A stretch of DNA of 64,000 nucleotides from the NCBI RefSeq assembly GCF_031180975.1, contig NZ_JAPSLI010000010.1, positions 1 to 64,000 of the forward strand. Direction: 5' to 3'. Made by a program: the position numbers and the translations under genes. The notes under the pieces were generated by a model. The model was not told the origin of the DNA and did no database searches. It saw only the letters and a program-made list of their open reading frames with translations. The DNA comes from Microbacterium sp. (GTDB lineage: Bacteria > Actinomycetota > Actinomycetes > Actinomycetales > Microbacteriaceae). Positions 26,468 to 34,487 of this stretch are shown here, piece after piece. Each line of letters starts with the position of its first letter. Within the stretch, counting starts at the first letter, position 1.

Positions 26468-27298
26468 TCACCGGCTCGCGCGGTGCAGCCCTTGCGCGAT
26501 GGCCGCCATGATGATCGCCTGCACGTCTTCCCAGTGCTCCATGATCTGCTCGTAGCTGAACCTCAGGACGTGGTAGCCGCGCAATTTCAGTTCGGCGTCG
26601 TGTGCGATGTCCATCGTCCGCTGGAGGCCGGTGTGCGTCGCGCCGTCGATCTGGATGACGAGCCGCTCGCCGATCAGCAGATCCACGCGGTGTCCGTGCA
26701 CCCACGCCTGCGGCAGCATCGGCACGCGCAGCCAGCCCAGGCGGAAGACGATGATCGTCTCGAGGCCGGAGTCCGCGAACGGACGCGCCTGCTCCAGCAC
26801 CGCGACCGCCGCGGCGGGCAGCGGCAACCGCCGGAGTGCCTGAGCGTCCACGAGCCTCTTGTTCAGCGCGGATTCCCAGACGACCAGGGCGGTCTCGAAC
26901 GGCTGGCACTGCGCGACGAGCGCCAGCGCGTTCACCAGGTCATCCTCCGCGGCATCCGGCCGCCGCGGAAGAACCGGCGACGACCAGTGCACCACGACGT
27001 GCGGCGGCACCGAGATGCGTGCCACGTTCGGCCGCGCGGCCACGTGGCGAAGGCCCCGCTCCGGCACCCACAGCCCGGTGCGCTCCGCGACCGTCACGCA
27101 GCTGAGCACCACACCGCGTTTCACTGCCCCGACGAGCTCGGGGTCGGCATCCGGTAGCACCACCCAGCCGTTGCGCACCCCGATGATCCGCGCCGCCGCC
27201 TTCGCCTGCCGCAGCGCGTAGGAGCTGACACCGGCCTGGGTGAGCGTCCGGGTGCGGGCGATGCCGCCCCGACGCCGCAACTCTGCAACGGGATCCAT
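26468..27298 (-). CDS. DUF559-domain protein (Vsr-like/PD-(D/E)XK endonuclease fold)
   Basis: 276 residues. The N-terminal half resembles a winged-helix or antitoxin-like DNA-contact domain (TRTLTQAGVSSYALRQA). The C-terminal third is DUF559, related to very-short-patch-repair nucleases: GHRVDLLIGERLVIQIDGATH, then DIAHDAELKLRGYHVLRFSYEQ. The usual acidic residue of the second motif appears to be Gln (VIQIDG), so cleavage activity is uncertain. The ATG at 27298 is preceded by CAGGGT at 6 nt. It is flanked on both sides by copies of one palindromic element, which hints at shared mobility or regulation. Confidence 0.82.
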   Translation of the reverse strand: MDPVAELRRRGGIARTRTLTQAGVSSYALRQAKAAARIIGVRNGWVVLPDADPELVGAVKRGVVLSCVTVAERTGLWVPERGLRHVAARPNVARISVPPHVVVHWSSPVLPRRPDAAEDDLVNALALVAQCQPFETALVVWESALNKRLVDAQALRRLPLPAAAVAVLEQARPFADSGLETIIVFRLGWLRVPMLPQAWVHGHRVDLLIGERLVIQIDGATHTGLQRTMDIAHDAELKLRGYHVLRFSYEQIMEHWEDVQAIIMAAIAQGLHRASR

Positions 27299-27397
27299 CC
27301 GTACACCCTGCGTCGACGGCATCCGCTCGTCGGGGTCGGAACCCGGGAAATATGCAGAGGTTCCGGCCGCCGCCGATTGTGCAGGACGAGTGGCGGA

Positions 27398-27461
27398 AGG
27401 AGATCGCACGAAACGAAGGAGCGGATGCCGGAAACCGGCCCTTCATTTCCGGTGATCTCCT
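27398..27461. repeat. 64-bp palindromic element, copy B, upstream of the DUF559 gene
   Basis: It has AGGAGATC at one end, GATCTCCT at the other, and the shared core CGAAGGAGCGGATGCCGG. Extended arms AAGGAGATC (27397-27405) and GATCTCCTT (27454-27462) pair perfectly. It lies between the DUF559 start and the rpsN terminator. Confidence 0.75.
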
Positions 27462-27495
27462 TCGTTCCGGCGAGCCGCAGGCCACCCCGAACACA

Positions 27496-27529
27496 GAAAG
27501 GGCGGGGATCCGAGGATCCCCGCCCTTTC
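27496..27529 (-). terminator. Strong hairpin terminator after rpsN
   Basis: A perfect 16-bp stem (GAAAGGGCGGGGATCC at 27496-27511; complement at 27514-27529) starts 10 bp after the rpsN stop. On the minus strand it runs into a short T-rich tail (CTTTCTGTGTT). Confidence 0.88.
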
Positions 27530-27538
27530 AGGAACTGA

Positions 27539-27844
27539 TCACCAGCTCGACTTGGTCACGCCGGGCAGCTCGCCCCGGTGCGCCATGTCACGGAAGCGGA
27601 CACGCGAGATGCCGAACTTCGTGAGGACACCGCGGGGGCGGCCGTCGATGACGTCACGCGAACGCAGACGCACGGGCGACGCGTTGCGCGGCAGCTTCTG
27701 CAGGCCGACACGCGCGGCCTCGCGCTGCTCGTCGGTCGAGTTGGGGTCGACCAGGGCCTTCTTCAGCTCGGCACGACGCTCGGCGTAGCGGTCGACGACC
27801 GCCTTGCGCTGCTCGTTGCGAGCGATCTTGCTCTTCTTCGCCAT
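27539..27844 (-). CDS. rpsN: 30S ribosomal protein S14 (long, zinc-free form)
   Basis: 101 residues, the length of the long S14 type. It has no CxxC pairs, so it does not need zinc. The C-terminal signature [18 protein letters not shown] and [11 protein letters not shown] are those of S14 in the small subunit head. It is the third gene of the rpmB-rpmG-rpsN cluster: the ATG at 27844 follows the rpmG stop by 2 bp and uses GAGGAG inside the end of rpmG. A strong terminator follows. Confidence 0.97.
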   Translation of the reverse strand: MAKKSKIARNEQRKAVVDRYAERRAELKKALVDPNSTDEQREAARVGLQKLPRNASPVRLRSRDVIDGRPRGVLTKFGISRVRFRDMAHRGELPGVTKSSW

Positions 27845-27846
27845 GA

Positions 27847-28017
27847 TTAACGCTCCTCGCGGAATTCGACGTGCTTGCGAACGACCGGGTCGTACTTCTT
27901 CAGCACGAGGCGGTCCGGGGTGTTGCGGCGGTTCTTCTTGGTCACGTAGGTGTAACCGGTGCCCGCCGTCGAACGCAGCTTGATGATCGGACGAACGTCC
28001 TGAGCCTTCTTCGCCAT
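27847..28017 (-). CDS. rpmG: 50S ribosomal protein L33 (zinc-free form)
   Basis: 56 residues: [18 protein letters not shown], then the L33 signature [23 protein letters not shown], read here as [14 protein letters not shown] and DRLVLKKYD, ending EFREER. There are no Cys pairs, so it is the zinc-independent form. The ATG at 28017 overlaps the rpmB stop by one base (TGATG), indicating coupled translation. The stop TAA is at 27847-27849. It works in the large ribosomal subunit near the exit site. Confidence 0.96.
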   Translation of the reverse strand: MAKKAQDVRPIIKLRSTAGTGYTYVTKKNRRNTPDRLVLKKYDPVVRKHVEFREER

Positions 28018-28253
28018 CAGAGCTTCACACCCTTCGCAAGGAGGTCCTTGACCACGTTCTCGATACCGCGCACGTCGATCACCTTGATGCCCTTGGCGGA
28101 CACGTTCAGGGTGACCTTACGACCCAGCGAGGGCACGTAGTAAGTCTTCTTCTGCACGTTCGGGTCGAAGCGACGCTTCGTCCGGCGGTGCGAGTGCGAG
28201 ATGTTGTGACCGAAGCCGGGAACAGCTCCGGTCACCTGGCACACTGCTGCCAT
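28017..28253 (-). CDS. rpmB: 50S ribosomal protein L28
   Basis: 78 residues. The signature [20 protein letters not shown] followed by [12 protein letters not shown] is that of L28. Only one Cys is present, so it is the zinc-free form. The ATG at 28253 has AAGGAG 9-10 nt upstream; the longer in-frame extension to 28382 is not supported. It heads the three-gene ribosomal cluster. The 5' leader contains two GC-rich hairpins (28275-28294 and about 28340-28362). Confidence 0.97.
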   Translation of the reverse strand: MAAVCQVTGAVPGFGHNISHSHRRTKRRFDPNVQKKTYYVPSLGRKVTLNVSAKGIKVIDVRGIENVVKDLLAKGVKL

Positions 28254-28274
28254 TTCGGTGACTCCTTCATTACC

Positions 28275-28294
28275 GTGGGGCCGGACGGCCCCAC
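28275..28294 (-). promoter_or_regulatory. Hairpin in the rpmB 5' leader
   Basis: A perfect 8-bp stem GTGGGGCC/GGCCCCAC with a GGAC loop lies about 20 nt before the rpmB ATG and just upstream of its AAGGAG. A second stem CTGCGCA/TGCGCAG lies at about 28340-28362. They could form a ribosomal-protein leader or simply protect the mRNA; no family match was recognised. Confidence 0.4.
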
Positions 28295-28372
28295 CCAAGA
28301 TCCCTTGTCTGCATGCCGCTCGGGTGAGCGGCACACGAACTGCGCAGCAGGAGAGTGCGCAGACAAACGACA

Positions 28373-28378
28373 ATCCTA
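28373..28378 (-). promoter_or_regulatory. Probable -10 box of the rpmB operon
   Basis: TAGGAT preceded by TGC (extended -10 form) on the minus strand, about 115 nt before the rpmB ATG. A GTGACA lies 14 nt upstream, too close for an ideal -35. Confidence 0.4.
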
Positions 28379-28394
28379 GCACGTCTCGGGCGTG

Positions 28395-29240
28395 TCACTT
28401 CTCCGCGCCCGCGACCATGCCCTTGATGAAGTAACGCTGCAGCACCAGGTAGGCCACCAGCACCGGCAGCACCGACAGCAGGGATGCCGCCGCCGCGGCT
28501 CCCAGGTCGCTGGACGAGGTCGCGAAGAACGTGCCGATCGCCGGCGCGATCGTGCGCATCTCGGGGCTGCGCATCAGGTACACGCTGAGGGCGTACTCGT
28601 TCCAGACGTTTACGCTGGTCAGGATCACCACGGTCGCAGTGACCGGCCGCAGCATCGGGAACACCACGCGGGACAGCACCTGCATGCCGGTGGCGCCGTC
28701 GACGGCGGCCGCCTCCTCGATCGACAGCGGCAGCCCGCGCATGAACGCCGCGTACAGGAAGATCGCCAGCGGCAGCTGGGCCGCCACCATCACCAGGATC
28801 GTGCCCCAGTACGTGTTGATCGCGTTGAGGGCGCTCATCATCGAGTAGAGCGGCACGAGGATCGACAGCGGTGGGATCATGATGAGCCCGACCACGCCGG
28901 CGAGGATCAGCCGGTTCGGCACGGTGGGCCGCCGAGCCAGCGGGTACGCGGCGAGCGCCCCGAGCAGGCACACCAGCAGCGTGGCCGACACGGTCACGAT
29001 CGCGCTGTTGCCGATCGCGCGCAGGATGTGCCCCTCTTGCACCGCGGTGACGAAGTTCTCGCCGTGCCACGACCCGAACGGCAGCAGCCACTGCGACGAC
29101 AGGTCGCTGCGCGCCTTCAGCGCCGAGGTCACGGTGATGTAGAACGGCAGCAGCTGCAGCAGCACGGCCGCGAGCACGCCGGCGCCGATGGCGACGCGCG
29201 CCGGCCACGACGAACGCGTCGACGGCGGCCCCGCGCTCAC
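28395..29240 (-). CDS. Carbohydrate ABC transporter permease (MalG-type), second sugar locus
   Basis: 281-residue membrane protein with about six helices. The EAA loop is EEAAAVDGATGMQVLSRVVF and the C-terminal YFIKGMVAGAEK is typical of the MalG class. The GTG at 29240 shares GTGA with the stop of the partner permease. It ends a three-gene minus-strand transporter operon. No ATPase is encoded nearby, so a shared one is expected. The substrate is unknown; the neighbouring Gfo/Idh/MocA oxidoreductase suggests a sugar, inositol or sugar-acid derivative. Confidence 0.9.
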   Translation of the reverse strand: MSAGPPSTRSSWPARVAIGAGVLAAVLLQLLPFYITVTSALKARSDLSSQWLLPFGSWHGENFVTAVQEGHILRAIGNSAIVTVSATLLVCLLGALAAYPLARRPTVPNRLILAGVVGLIMIPPLSILVPLYSMMSALNAINTYWGTILVMVAAQLPLAIFLYAAFMRGLPLSIEEAAAVDGATGMQVLSRVVFPMLRPVTATVVILTSVNVWNEYALSVYLMRSPEMRTIAPAIGTFFATSSSDLGAAAAASLLSVLPVLVAYLVLQRYFIKGMVAGAEK

Positions 29241-30169
29241 AGCTGCTCCAGCCGTCGGCGGTTCAGCGCCGTGTTCAAGACCAGGGTCAGCACCGCGATC
29301 AACAGGAACAGCACGACGCCCATGGCCGCGGCGTATCCGGCGCGCTGACTGTCGAAGTACATCTTCGCGATCAGCGTCGAGACCGAGTTCGTCGCGTAGC
29401 CGGGCCCGCCGCCGGTGAGCACCTGGATGACGTCGAACAGCTTCAGACCGCCGATGAGGTTCAGCACGATGCTGGTCGCGAACGCGGGCTGCAGCATCGG
29501 CACAGTGACGTGACGGAACGTCTGCCAGGCGGTCGCGCCGTCAAGCCGGGCGGCTTCGAAGTACATCGTCGGGATCGACTGCAGGCCGGCCAGGTAGATG
29601 ACCATCGAGATGCCGACGAACTGCAGCGAGTTCACCGCCACGATGATGGCGACCGCCACCCCCGCGTCACTGAGCCACGCGGTGCGCTGCCCGCCCAGCG
29701 CGATGACGAGGTCGTTGAGACCTCCGGAGTTGTACGAGAAGAACAGGTAGTACATCGTGCCCATCACGACCGGTGAGACGAGCACTGGCAGGTAGATGAT
29801 GGCGCGGGCCACATTGCGCCCCCGCACCGCCCGGTCCAGAGCGAGCGCGAGAGCGAGGCCGATCACCTGCTGCACGAAGGTGGACCCCAACCCGTACACG
29901 AACGTGTTGCCCAGCGCGGTGCGGAAGTTCGGATCGTCGAACAGCCGCAGGTAGTTCTCCAGACCGACGAATGCGCGCTCGACGCTGTACCCGTTCCAGT
30001 CGGTCGCCGACAGCAGGATGCCGTTCAGCAGCGGCCACAGGGTGAACACGCCGAGCACGGCGAGAGCAGGCAGGTACAGCAGGTTGAGCGCGCGGCCCGC
30101 GAAGCGGGGGACGAGCCCCCCTGTCCCCCGCTCCGGGCCTCGCACCGCTCTCGCGGTGGGGACCGTCAT
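29237..30169 (-). CDS. Carbohydrate ABC transporter permease (MalF-type), second sugar locus
   Basis: 310 residues. A short charged N-terminus is followed by about six transmembrane helices and an EAA loop (FEAARLDGATAWQTFRHVTV). The ATG at 30169 overlaps the stop of the binding-protein gene (ATGA). It pairs with the downstream permease in a CUT1-type importer. Confidence 0.9.
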   Translation of the reverse strand: MTVPTARAVRGPERGTGGLVPRFAGRALNLLYLPALAVLGVFTLWPLLNGILLSATDWNGYSVERAFVGLENYLRLFDDPNFRTALGNTFVYGLGSTFVQQVIGLALALALDRAVRGRNVARAIIYLPVLVSPVVMGTMYYLFFSYNSGGLNDLVIALGGQRTAWLSDAGVAVAIIVAVNSLQFVGISMVIYLAGLQSIPTMYFEAARLDGATAWQTFRHVTVPMLQPAFATSIVLNLIGGLKLFDVIQVLTGGGPGYATNSVSTLIAKMYFDSQRAGYAAAMGVVLFLLIAVLTLVLNTALNRRRLEQL

Positions 30170-31404
30170 CGCAGCGAGTCGTAGGCCGACTTCATCTGCG
30201 AGACCGCTTCCTCCGGGGTCATCTGGCCGGTGATCACACCGTCCGTCGTGGTGACCATGGTGTCCCAGATGCCGTTCGGCAGGTACACCCGATCGAAGTA
30301 GGGCTTCAGGGGCAGTTCACCTGGGGCGACGAACGTCTCGTAGCTCTCGGTGAGGACGCCCAGGTCGCTCTCCGCGTTCGTCAGGCCGGGGATGCCGCCG
30401 ATCGAACCGGCAAGTTCCGACAGGTTCTCCGGCTCGGCGAGGTAGGCCAGGTAGTCCAGCGCCTGCTCCTTGTCCGGCGAATCCTTGGCCACGCCGTAGG
30501 CGCGGCCCTCGCCGCCGACCAGGAACGGCTCGCCGTTCTCGGACGGGATCGGCATGTAGCCCAGGTCGGCGTCGGGGTTGAACCCGAGCGCCGTGGCGAC
30601 CAGGTAGTTCTGCACGAACACGAACGCGGTCGTGCCCTCGGCGAGCGCGCGGCCGAGGTCGTCGGTGGTCGCCGACGAGTAGTCCGGGTTGAACCAGCCC
30701 TGCTTCTGCCAGGAGGCGATGTGCTCGAGGATGCGGGTGTAGCCCTGCTCGTCGAACTCGCCGTCCTTGAAGCCCTCGTAGGACTCCTCACTGAAGTCGC
30801 CCGAGCCGATGAAATCGGTGATGTTGCCCGCGAACCAGCTGTCCTTGCCGGACGACGAGACCGGCACGATCCCGGCATCCTTCAGGGTCTTCAGCGCCGC
30901 CTCGAAAGCCGTCCAGTCGGTGAGCGAGGCGGGGTCGATGCCCGCCTCCTCGAGCACGGTGCGGTTGTAGACGATGCCCGCGACGTCGGTCTCGATCGGG
31001 AGGGCGAAGAACTGCCCCTCGTCGTTCTTCATCGCCGGCGCGAGCGCCTCGTTGAAGTGCTCGGCCCACGGCTGCCCGTCGAGGGGCTCGAGGAACTCGC
31101 TGTACCGCAGCAGAGACCAGCCGTGCGTGGCCCAGATGTCCGGCTTGTCGTTCGAGGAGAGCCGCACCTTGATGTCGGCCTCGTACGTGTCGGTGGACGG
31201 GACCAGGTCGATCTTCACCCCCGGGTTCTCGTCCTGGTAGGCGTCGGTGATCTTCTGCAGCACCTTCAGGCTGGGGTCGGTGGCCCCGAAGTTGGTCTGC
31301 ATCTCGATCTCGACGGAGTCCCCGTCGCCGCCCCCCGTGGAGCAGCCCGTGAGGGCGATGGTCGCGGCCGCGACGGCCGCGAGGCCGAACCTGAAGTGCC
31401 TCAT
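30166..31404 (-). CDS. ABC transporter sugar-binding lipoprotein, second sugar locus
   Basis: 412 residues. The signal MRHFRFGLAAVAAATIALTG ends in a lipobox with Cys21 (ALTGC), so it is a membrane-anchored extracellular binding protein of family 1. The ATG at 31404 has GAGG about 8 nt upstream; the longer upstream in-frame region is out of character and rejected. It heads the operon and diverges from the oxidoreductase gene at 31589. The ligand is not predictable. Confidence 0.92.
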   Translation of the reverse strand: MRHFRFGLAAVAAATIALTGCSTGGGDGDSVEIEMQTNFGATDPSLKVLQKITDAYQDENPGVKIDLVPSTDTYEADIKVRLSSNDKPDIWATHGWSLLRYSEFLEPLDGQPWAEHFNEALAPAMKNDEGQFFALPIETDVAGIVYNRTVLEEAGIDPASLTDWTAFEAALKTLKDAGIVPVSSSGKDSWFAGNITDFIGSGDFSEESYEGFKDGEFDEQGYTRILEHIASWQKQGWFNPDYSSATTDDLGRALAEGTTAFVFVQNYLVATALGFNPDADLGYMPIPSENGEPFLVGGEGRAYGVAKDSPDKEQALDYLAYLAEPENLSELAGSIGGIPGLTNAESDLGVLTESYETFVAPGELPLKPYFDRVYLPNGIWDTMVTTTDGVITGQMTPEEAVSQMKSAYDSLR

Positions 31405-31588
31405 GATACGTACCTCGCTGTTCTCCGACGTCGCTGTCGGAATCCTACCGGTGCGAAAACGCGGCGTTCGTGGTATGTTACCCGCGTAGATCACTGGGGA
31501 CAAGGTCCCGGAACCCCACTGAGGGGCAGGGTTCCGGGATCTCCCCCCATGTTGACACCCGTAGACGGCCGATGGAAGACTTCGACGC
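31405..31588. promoter_or_regulatory. Divergent promoter region, second sugar locus
   Basis: 184 bp between divergent operons. TGGTATGTT (31471-31479) looks like an extended -10 for the plus strand. CGAAAACGCGGCGTTCG just upstream (about 31452-31468) is a partial dyad of the CG-rich kind bound by LacI-family proteins. The LacI protein encoded at 32787 is the natural candidate. A strong hairpin (31506-31539) lies in the plus-strand leader. Confidence 0.4.
31506..31539 (+). promoter_or_regulatory. Perfect 11-bp hairpin in the 5' leader of the oxidoreductase gene
   Basis: TCCCGGAACCC (31506-31516) pairs with GGGTTCCGGGA (31529-31539). It lies downstream of the likely -10 and 50 bp before the start codon, and is followed by CTCCCCCC. 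It could be an attenuator or a processing element; no T-run follows. Confidence 0.5.
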
Positions 31589-32797
31589 ATGGCGTTCACT
31601 CTGGGGATCGTCGGAGCAGGGCAGTTCTCAGGCCAGTTCGCGACGCTCTTCCACCACCATCCCGGCGTAGCAGCAGTGCACGTGACGGACGTCATCCGGT
31701 CGCGCTCCGACGAGCTGGTGCGCACGTCCGGTCTCGCCGGGAGCTTCGACAGCTTCGACGACATGCTGGCGTCTCCGGAGATCGACGCCGTCGCGATCTT
31801 CACCCAGCGCTGGACGCACGGACCGCTGGTGGTGAAGGCGCTGCGCGCCGGCAAGCACGTGTACTCCGCCGTGCCGATGGCGGTGTCCGTGGAGGAGATC
31901 GCGGCGATCATCGATGCCGTCCGGGAGACCGGGCTCACCTACATGATGGGTGAGACCAGCTACTACAACCCCTCGACGGTGTTCGCCAGGCAGAAGCTCG
32001 CGGAGGGCGCCTTCGGCCGCCTGTTCTACGGCGAGGGCGACTACGTGCACGACATGGACCTCGGATTCTACGAGGCGTACCAATACTCCGGCGGCGCCGA
32101 CTGGAAGTCCACCGCGAGCTACCCGCCGCTGCTGTACCCGACGCACTCGATCGGCGGGGTGCTCGGCGCCTGGCCGACCTACGCCACCGCCGTGTCCGCC
32201 ATCGGGGTGGTCGACGAGCGCGGCGACGGCGTGTTCGACCGTGGTGTGAGCCGGTTCGACAACGACTTCTCGAACGCCACGGCGCTGTTCGAGCTGGCCG
32301 CCGGCGGATCCATGCGCATCAACGAGTTCCGGCGGGTCGGCTACCCCAGTCATCTGCGCGAGTCGCGGTTCCGCTGGTTCGGCACCGACGGCTCGTTCGA
32401 GCAACTGGCGAGGACGACGGTGTGGCAGGACAAGACGGGCATCGAGGACATCTCGCACCTGATCGACACGCATGCGTCGGTGTCCCCGGACGACCCTTCC
32501 CTCGCGCACGTCGCCCCGGCCCTGCGGGACGCGTTCGTGTCGGGGTACGCCGCGATCCACGAGGCGGAGCGCTCCCGCATCCCGCCGGAGCTGCGGAACC
32601 TGCACAACGGGCACGAGGGAAGCCACCACTTCCTGGTCGACGACTTCGTCCGTGCCGTGAACGACGGCACCCTTCCGCCGGTGAACGCCTGGCAGGCCGC
32701 TCGATTCACGCTGCCCGGCGTGATCGCCCACGAATCGGCCCGGCGCGGCGGCGAGCGGCTCGCCGTGCCCGACATGGGGGAGCCGGATGCCGGATGA
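31589..32797 (+). CDS. Gfo/Idh/MocA-family NAD(P)-dependent oxidoreductase
   Basis: 402 residues. The N-terminal Rossmann domain starts with GIVGAGQFSGQF (residues 6-17). The conserved AGKHVYSAVPMA segment corresponds to the EKP region of the family, here with Val-Pro instead of Lys-Pro. The C-terminal alpha/beta dimerisation domain follows. Members oxidise sugars, inositols or sugar acids with NAD(P). Loss of the usual EKP Lys suggests a modified mechanism or a different substrate. The start at 31589 has a weak GGAAGA site. It overlaps the LacI gene by 11 bp and diverges from a sugar importer, so import and oxidation of one substrate is likely. Confidence 0.87.
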   Translation: MAFTLGIVGAGQFSGQFATLFHHHPGVAAVHVTDVIRSRSDELVRTSGLAGSFDSFDDMLASPEIDAVAIFTQRWTHGPLVVKALRAGKHVYSAVPMAVSVEEIAAIIDAVRETGLTYMMGETSYYNPSTVFARQKLAEGAFGRLFYGEGDYVHDMDLGFYEAYQYSGGADWKSTASYPPLLYPTHSIGGVLGAWPTYATAVSAIGVVDERGDGVFDRGVSRFDNDFSNATALFELAAGGSMRINEFRRVGYPSHLRESRFRWFGTDGSFEQLARTTVWQDKTGIEDISHLIDTHASVSPDDPSLAHVAPALRDAFVSGYAAIHEAERSRIPPELRNLHNGHEGSHHFLVDDFVRAVNDGTLPPVNAWQAARFTLPGVIAHESARRGGERLAVPDMGEPDAG

Positions 32798-33794
32798 GCA
32801 TCGTTCCCGCTCAGTGACGCGAGCGGATGTGGCCCGGTACGCGGGCGTCAGCACGGCGGTGGTGAGCTACGTGCTCAACGACGGGCCCAAGCGGGTCGCG
32901 CCGCTGACCAAAGAGCGCGTGCTCGACGCCGTGCGTGTGCTCGGCTACCGTCCGAACGCGGCCGCCCGCGCCCTGTCGATGGGCTCGGCCGACATGTTCG
33001 GGCTGCTGGTGCACGACAACCGCAACCCGTTCTTCGCCGAGCTGTGCCACGCCCTCGACCAGGCCAGCGCCGACCGCGGCCGTTCGCTGCTGATCGTGAA
33101 CTCCGACCGCTCCCAGGTGTCCACCGCAGAGCAGATCCGCGATCTGGTGTCGCGCCAGATCAGCGGGCTGATCGTCGCCGACGTGCTGACCGCCAGCGAG
33201 CAGGCCCTGGTCGAGTCGTTGCACATCCCGTCGGTGATCATCGGCCAGTTCGGCGAGACCGAGGGGCTGCGCAGCATCGGCGTGGACTTCTGCGCCGGTG
33301 CCCGCAGCGCTGTCGAGCACCTCATCGGGCACGGGTACCAGGACATCGCCTTCGTGGGCAGCGCCGCACGCTTCGACGAGCGCGAGCGCGGGTGGACCGA
33401 GGCGCTGTCGGCGGCTCGGCTGCCGCTCGGACGGCTCGTGCACACGCCGTTCAGCTACGAGGGCGGTTACGACGCCGGTGTCCGTCTGGTGGAGGGCGAT
33501 CGACTGCCACGGGCGGTGCTGGCGGCATCCGACCAGATCGCGATCGGCATGCTGGCCGCCTTCGGCGAGCGCGGTGTGCGCGTGCCGGACGACGTCGCGA
33601 TGGTGTCCTTCGACGGAACCGTCGTCGCCGATTTCGTGTGGCCGCGGCTGACCACGGCGGTGCAGCCGTTGCAGCTGATGGCGGATACCGCGGTGCACTC
33701 TCTGATCGATGGGTCGGAGGACAGGTCGTACCAGGAGTTCACGGCGCAGCTGCGCATCCGCGAGTCCTGCGGGTGTCCCACCCCGCAGCACTGA
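32787..33794 (+). CDS. LacI-family transcriptional regulator, second sugar locus
   Basis: 335 residues. The HTH (VTRADVARYAGVSTAVVSYV, residues 10-29) and hinge (LGYRPNAAARALSMG) are followed by the effector-binding domain, ending with an unusual Cys pair (ESCGCPTPQH). The ATG at 32787 has GGGGGAG close upstream and overlaps the oxidoreductase gene. It probably controls the divergent operators between 31405 and 31588. The effector is unknown. Confidence 0.9.
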   Translation: MPDEHRSRSVTRADVARYAGVSTAVVSYVLNDGPKRVAPLTKERVLDAVRVLGYRPNAAARALSMGSADMFGLLVHDNRNPFFAELCHALDQASADRGRSLLIVNSDRSQVSTAEQIRDLVSRQISGLIVADVLTASEQALVESLHIPSVIIGQFGETEGLRSIGVDFCAGARSAVEHLIGHGYQDIAFVGSAARFDERERGWTEALSAARLPLGRLVHTPFSYEGGYDAGVRLVEGDRLPRAVLAASDQIAIGMLAAFGERGVRVPDDVAMVSFDGTVVADFVWPRLTTAVQPLQLMADTAVHSLIDGSEDRSYQEFTAQLRIRESCGCPTPQH

Positions 33795-33830
33795 CCCCCG
33801 CTCCCACCGCGGCAGGGCCCCTGGGTCAGT
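33790..33830. terminator. Inverted repeat spanning both stop codons of convergent genes
   Basis: ACTGACCC (33790-33797) and GGGTCAGT (33823-33830) are perfect complements and contain the TGA stops of the LacI gene and of the glycosylase gene. The interior is GC-rich. It probably ends transcription in both directions. Confidence 0.55.
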
Positions 33831-34482
33831 CCGGCGATGCCGCAGCGGCTCCCCTGCCCCAGCGGAACGCAGACACGGTGCGGTCGCCCTGAATCCAGAA
33901 GCGCCACGGGTAGGCGTGTGTGCCGGCCAACCCGGCCACACCGACGCGCGGACCGGTGGCGACGTCCGCGACCGGCTCCTCCGGCAGCAGGAGCCGCGCG
34001 ACAGCGCCGTGCAGCGCCTCTCCGCTGATCGCGTCGATGCCGTCGTGGAGCGGGTAACGCAATCCGCTGACCTGGCCGAGCCGGCCGGGACCGCGGGCGA
34101 GATCGCGGCCGGTCCGCCCGGAACGCGCCTCGGCGGCATCCGTCCCCTCGACCACCTCGGCGGCGCGCAGCAGCACTCCCCCGGCGACCCCATCGGGTCC
34201 GCACACGACGTTGACGCAGGAGTGGATGCCGTGGCTCAGGTAGACGTACAGGTGCCCCGGTTCGCCCCACATCGTGGCGTTGCGCGCGGTCGGTCCCATC
34301 CGGGCGTGGGAGCCGGGGTCGGGCACGTCGCCGGTGCCGCGCCCGTGGTAGGCCTCGACCTCGGTGAGCCGCAGCCGCACCGTCTGCCCGTCGACCACGG
34401 TGACCAGGTGCGCTCCGAGCAGCCGCGGGGCCACCTGCAACGGCAGCGCGGCGAAGTCGGCGCGCTCGGCGGGACGCGGCAT
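33826..34482 (-). CDS. 3-methyladenine DNA glycosylase (MPG/AAG family)
   Basis: 218 residues. Family text is clear: RLTEVEAYHGRGTGDVPDPGSH, with the catalytic-site Glu in TEVEAY, then HARMGPTARNATMW and GHLYVYLSHGIHSCVNVVCG. The enzyme removes alkylated purines and hypoxanthine from DNA as the first step of base excision repair. The ATG at 34482 lies 5 bp after the stop of the propeller protein gene, so the two are probably cotranscribed although functionally unrelated. Confidence 0.93.
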   Translation of the reverse strand: MPRPAERADFAALPLQVAPRLLGAHLVTVVDGQTVRLRLTEVEAYHGRGTGDVPDPGSHARMGPTARNATMWGEPGHLYVYLSHGIHSCVNVVCGPDGVAGGVLLRAAEVVEGTDAAEARSGRTGRDLARGPGRLGQVSGLRYPLHDGIDAISGEALHGAVARLLLPEEPVADVATGPRVGVAGLAGTHAYPWRFWIQGDRTVSAFRWGRGAAAASPD

Positions 34483-34487
34483 GGCGG

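Noticed and set aside
26468..27298. Insertion sequence or transposase flanked by terminal repeats
   Set aside because: The flanking elements are in direct, not inverted, orientation, no target duplication was seen, and the protein is DUF559, not a transposase.
27539..28253. Zur-regulated spare ribosomal proteins
   Set aside because: The L28, L33 and S14 here are zinc-free forms, which are often Zur-controlled, but no TGAGAA-type box is upstream, and these look like the ordinary genes of this group.
31540..31552. 6C-type structured RNA because of a C-run after a hairpin
   Set aside because: Only one hairpin and one C-run are present; the two-hairpin arrangement of that RNA class is not seen.
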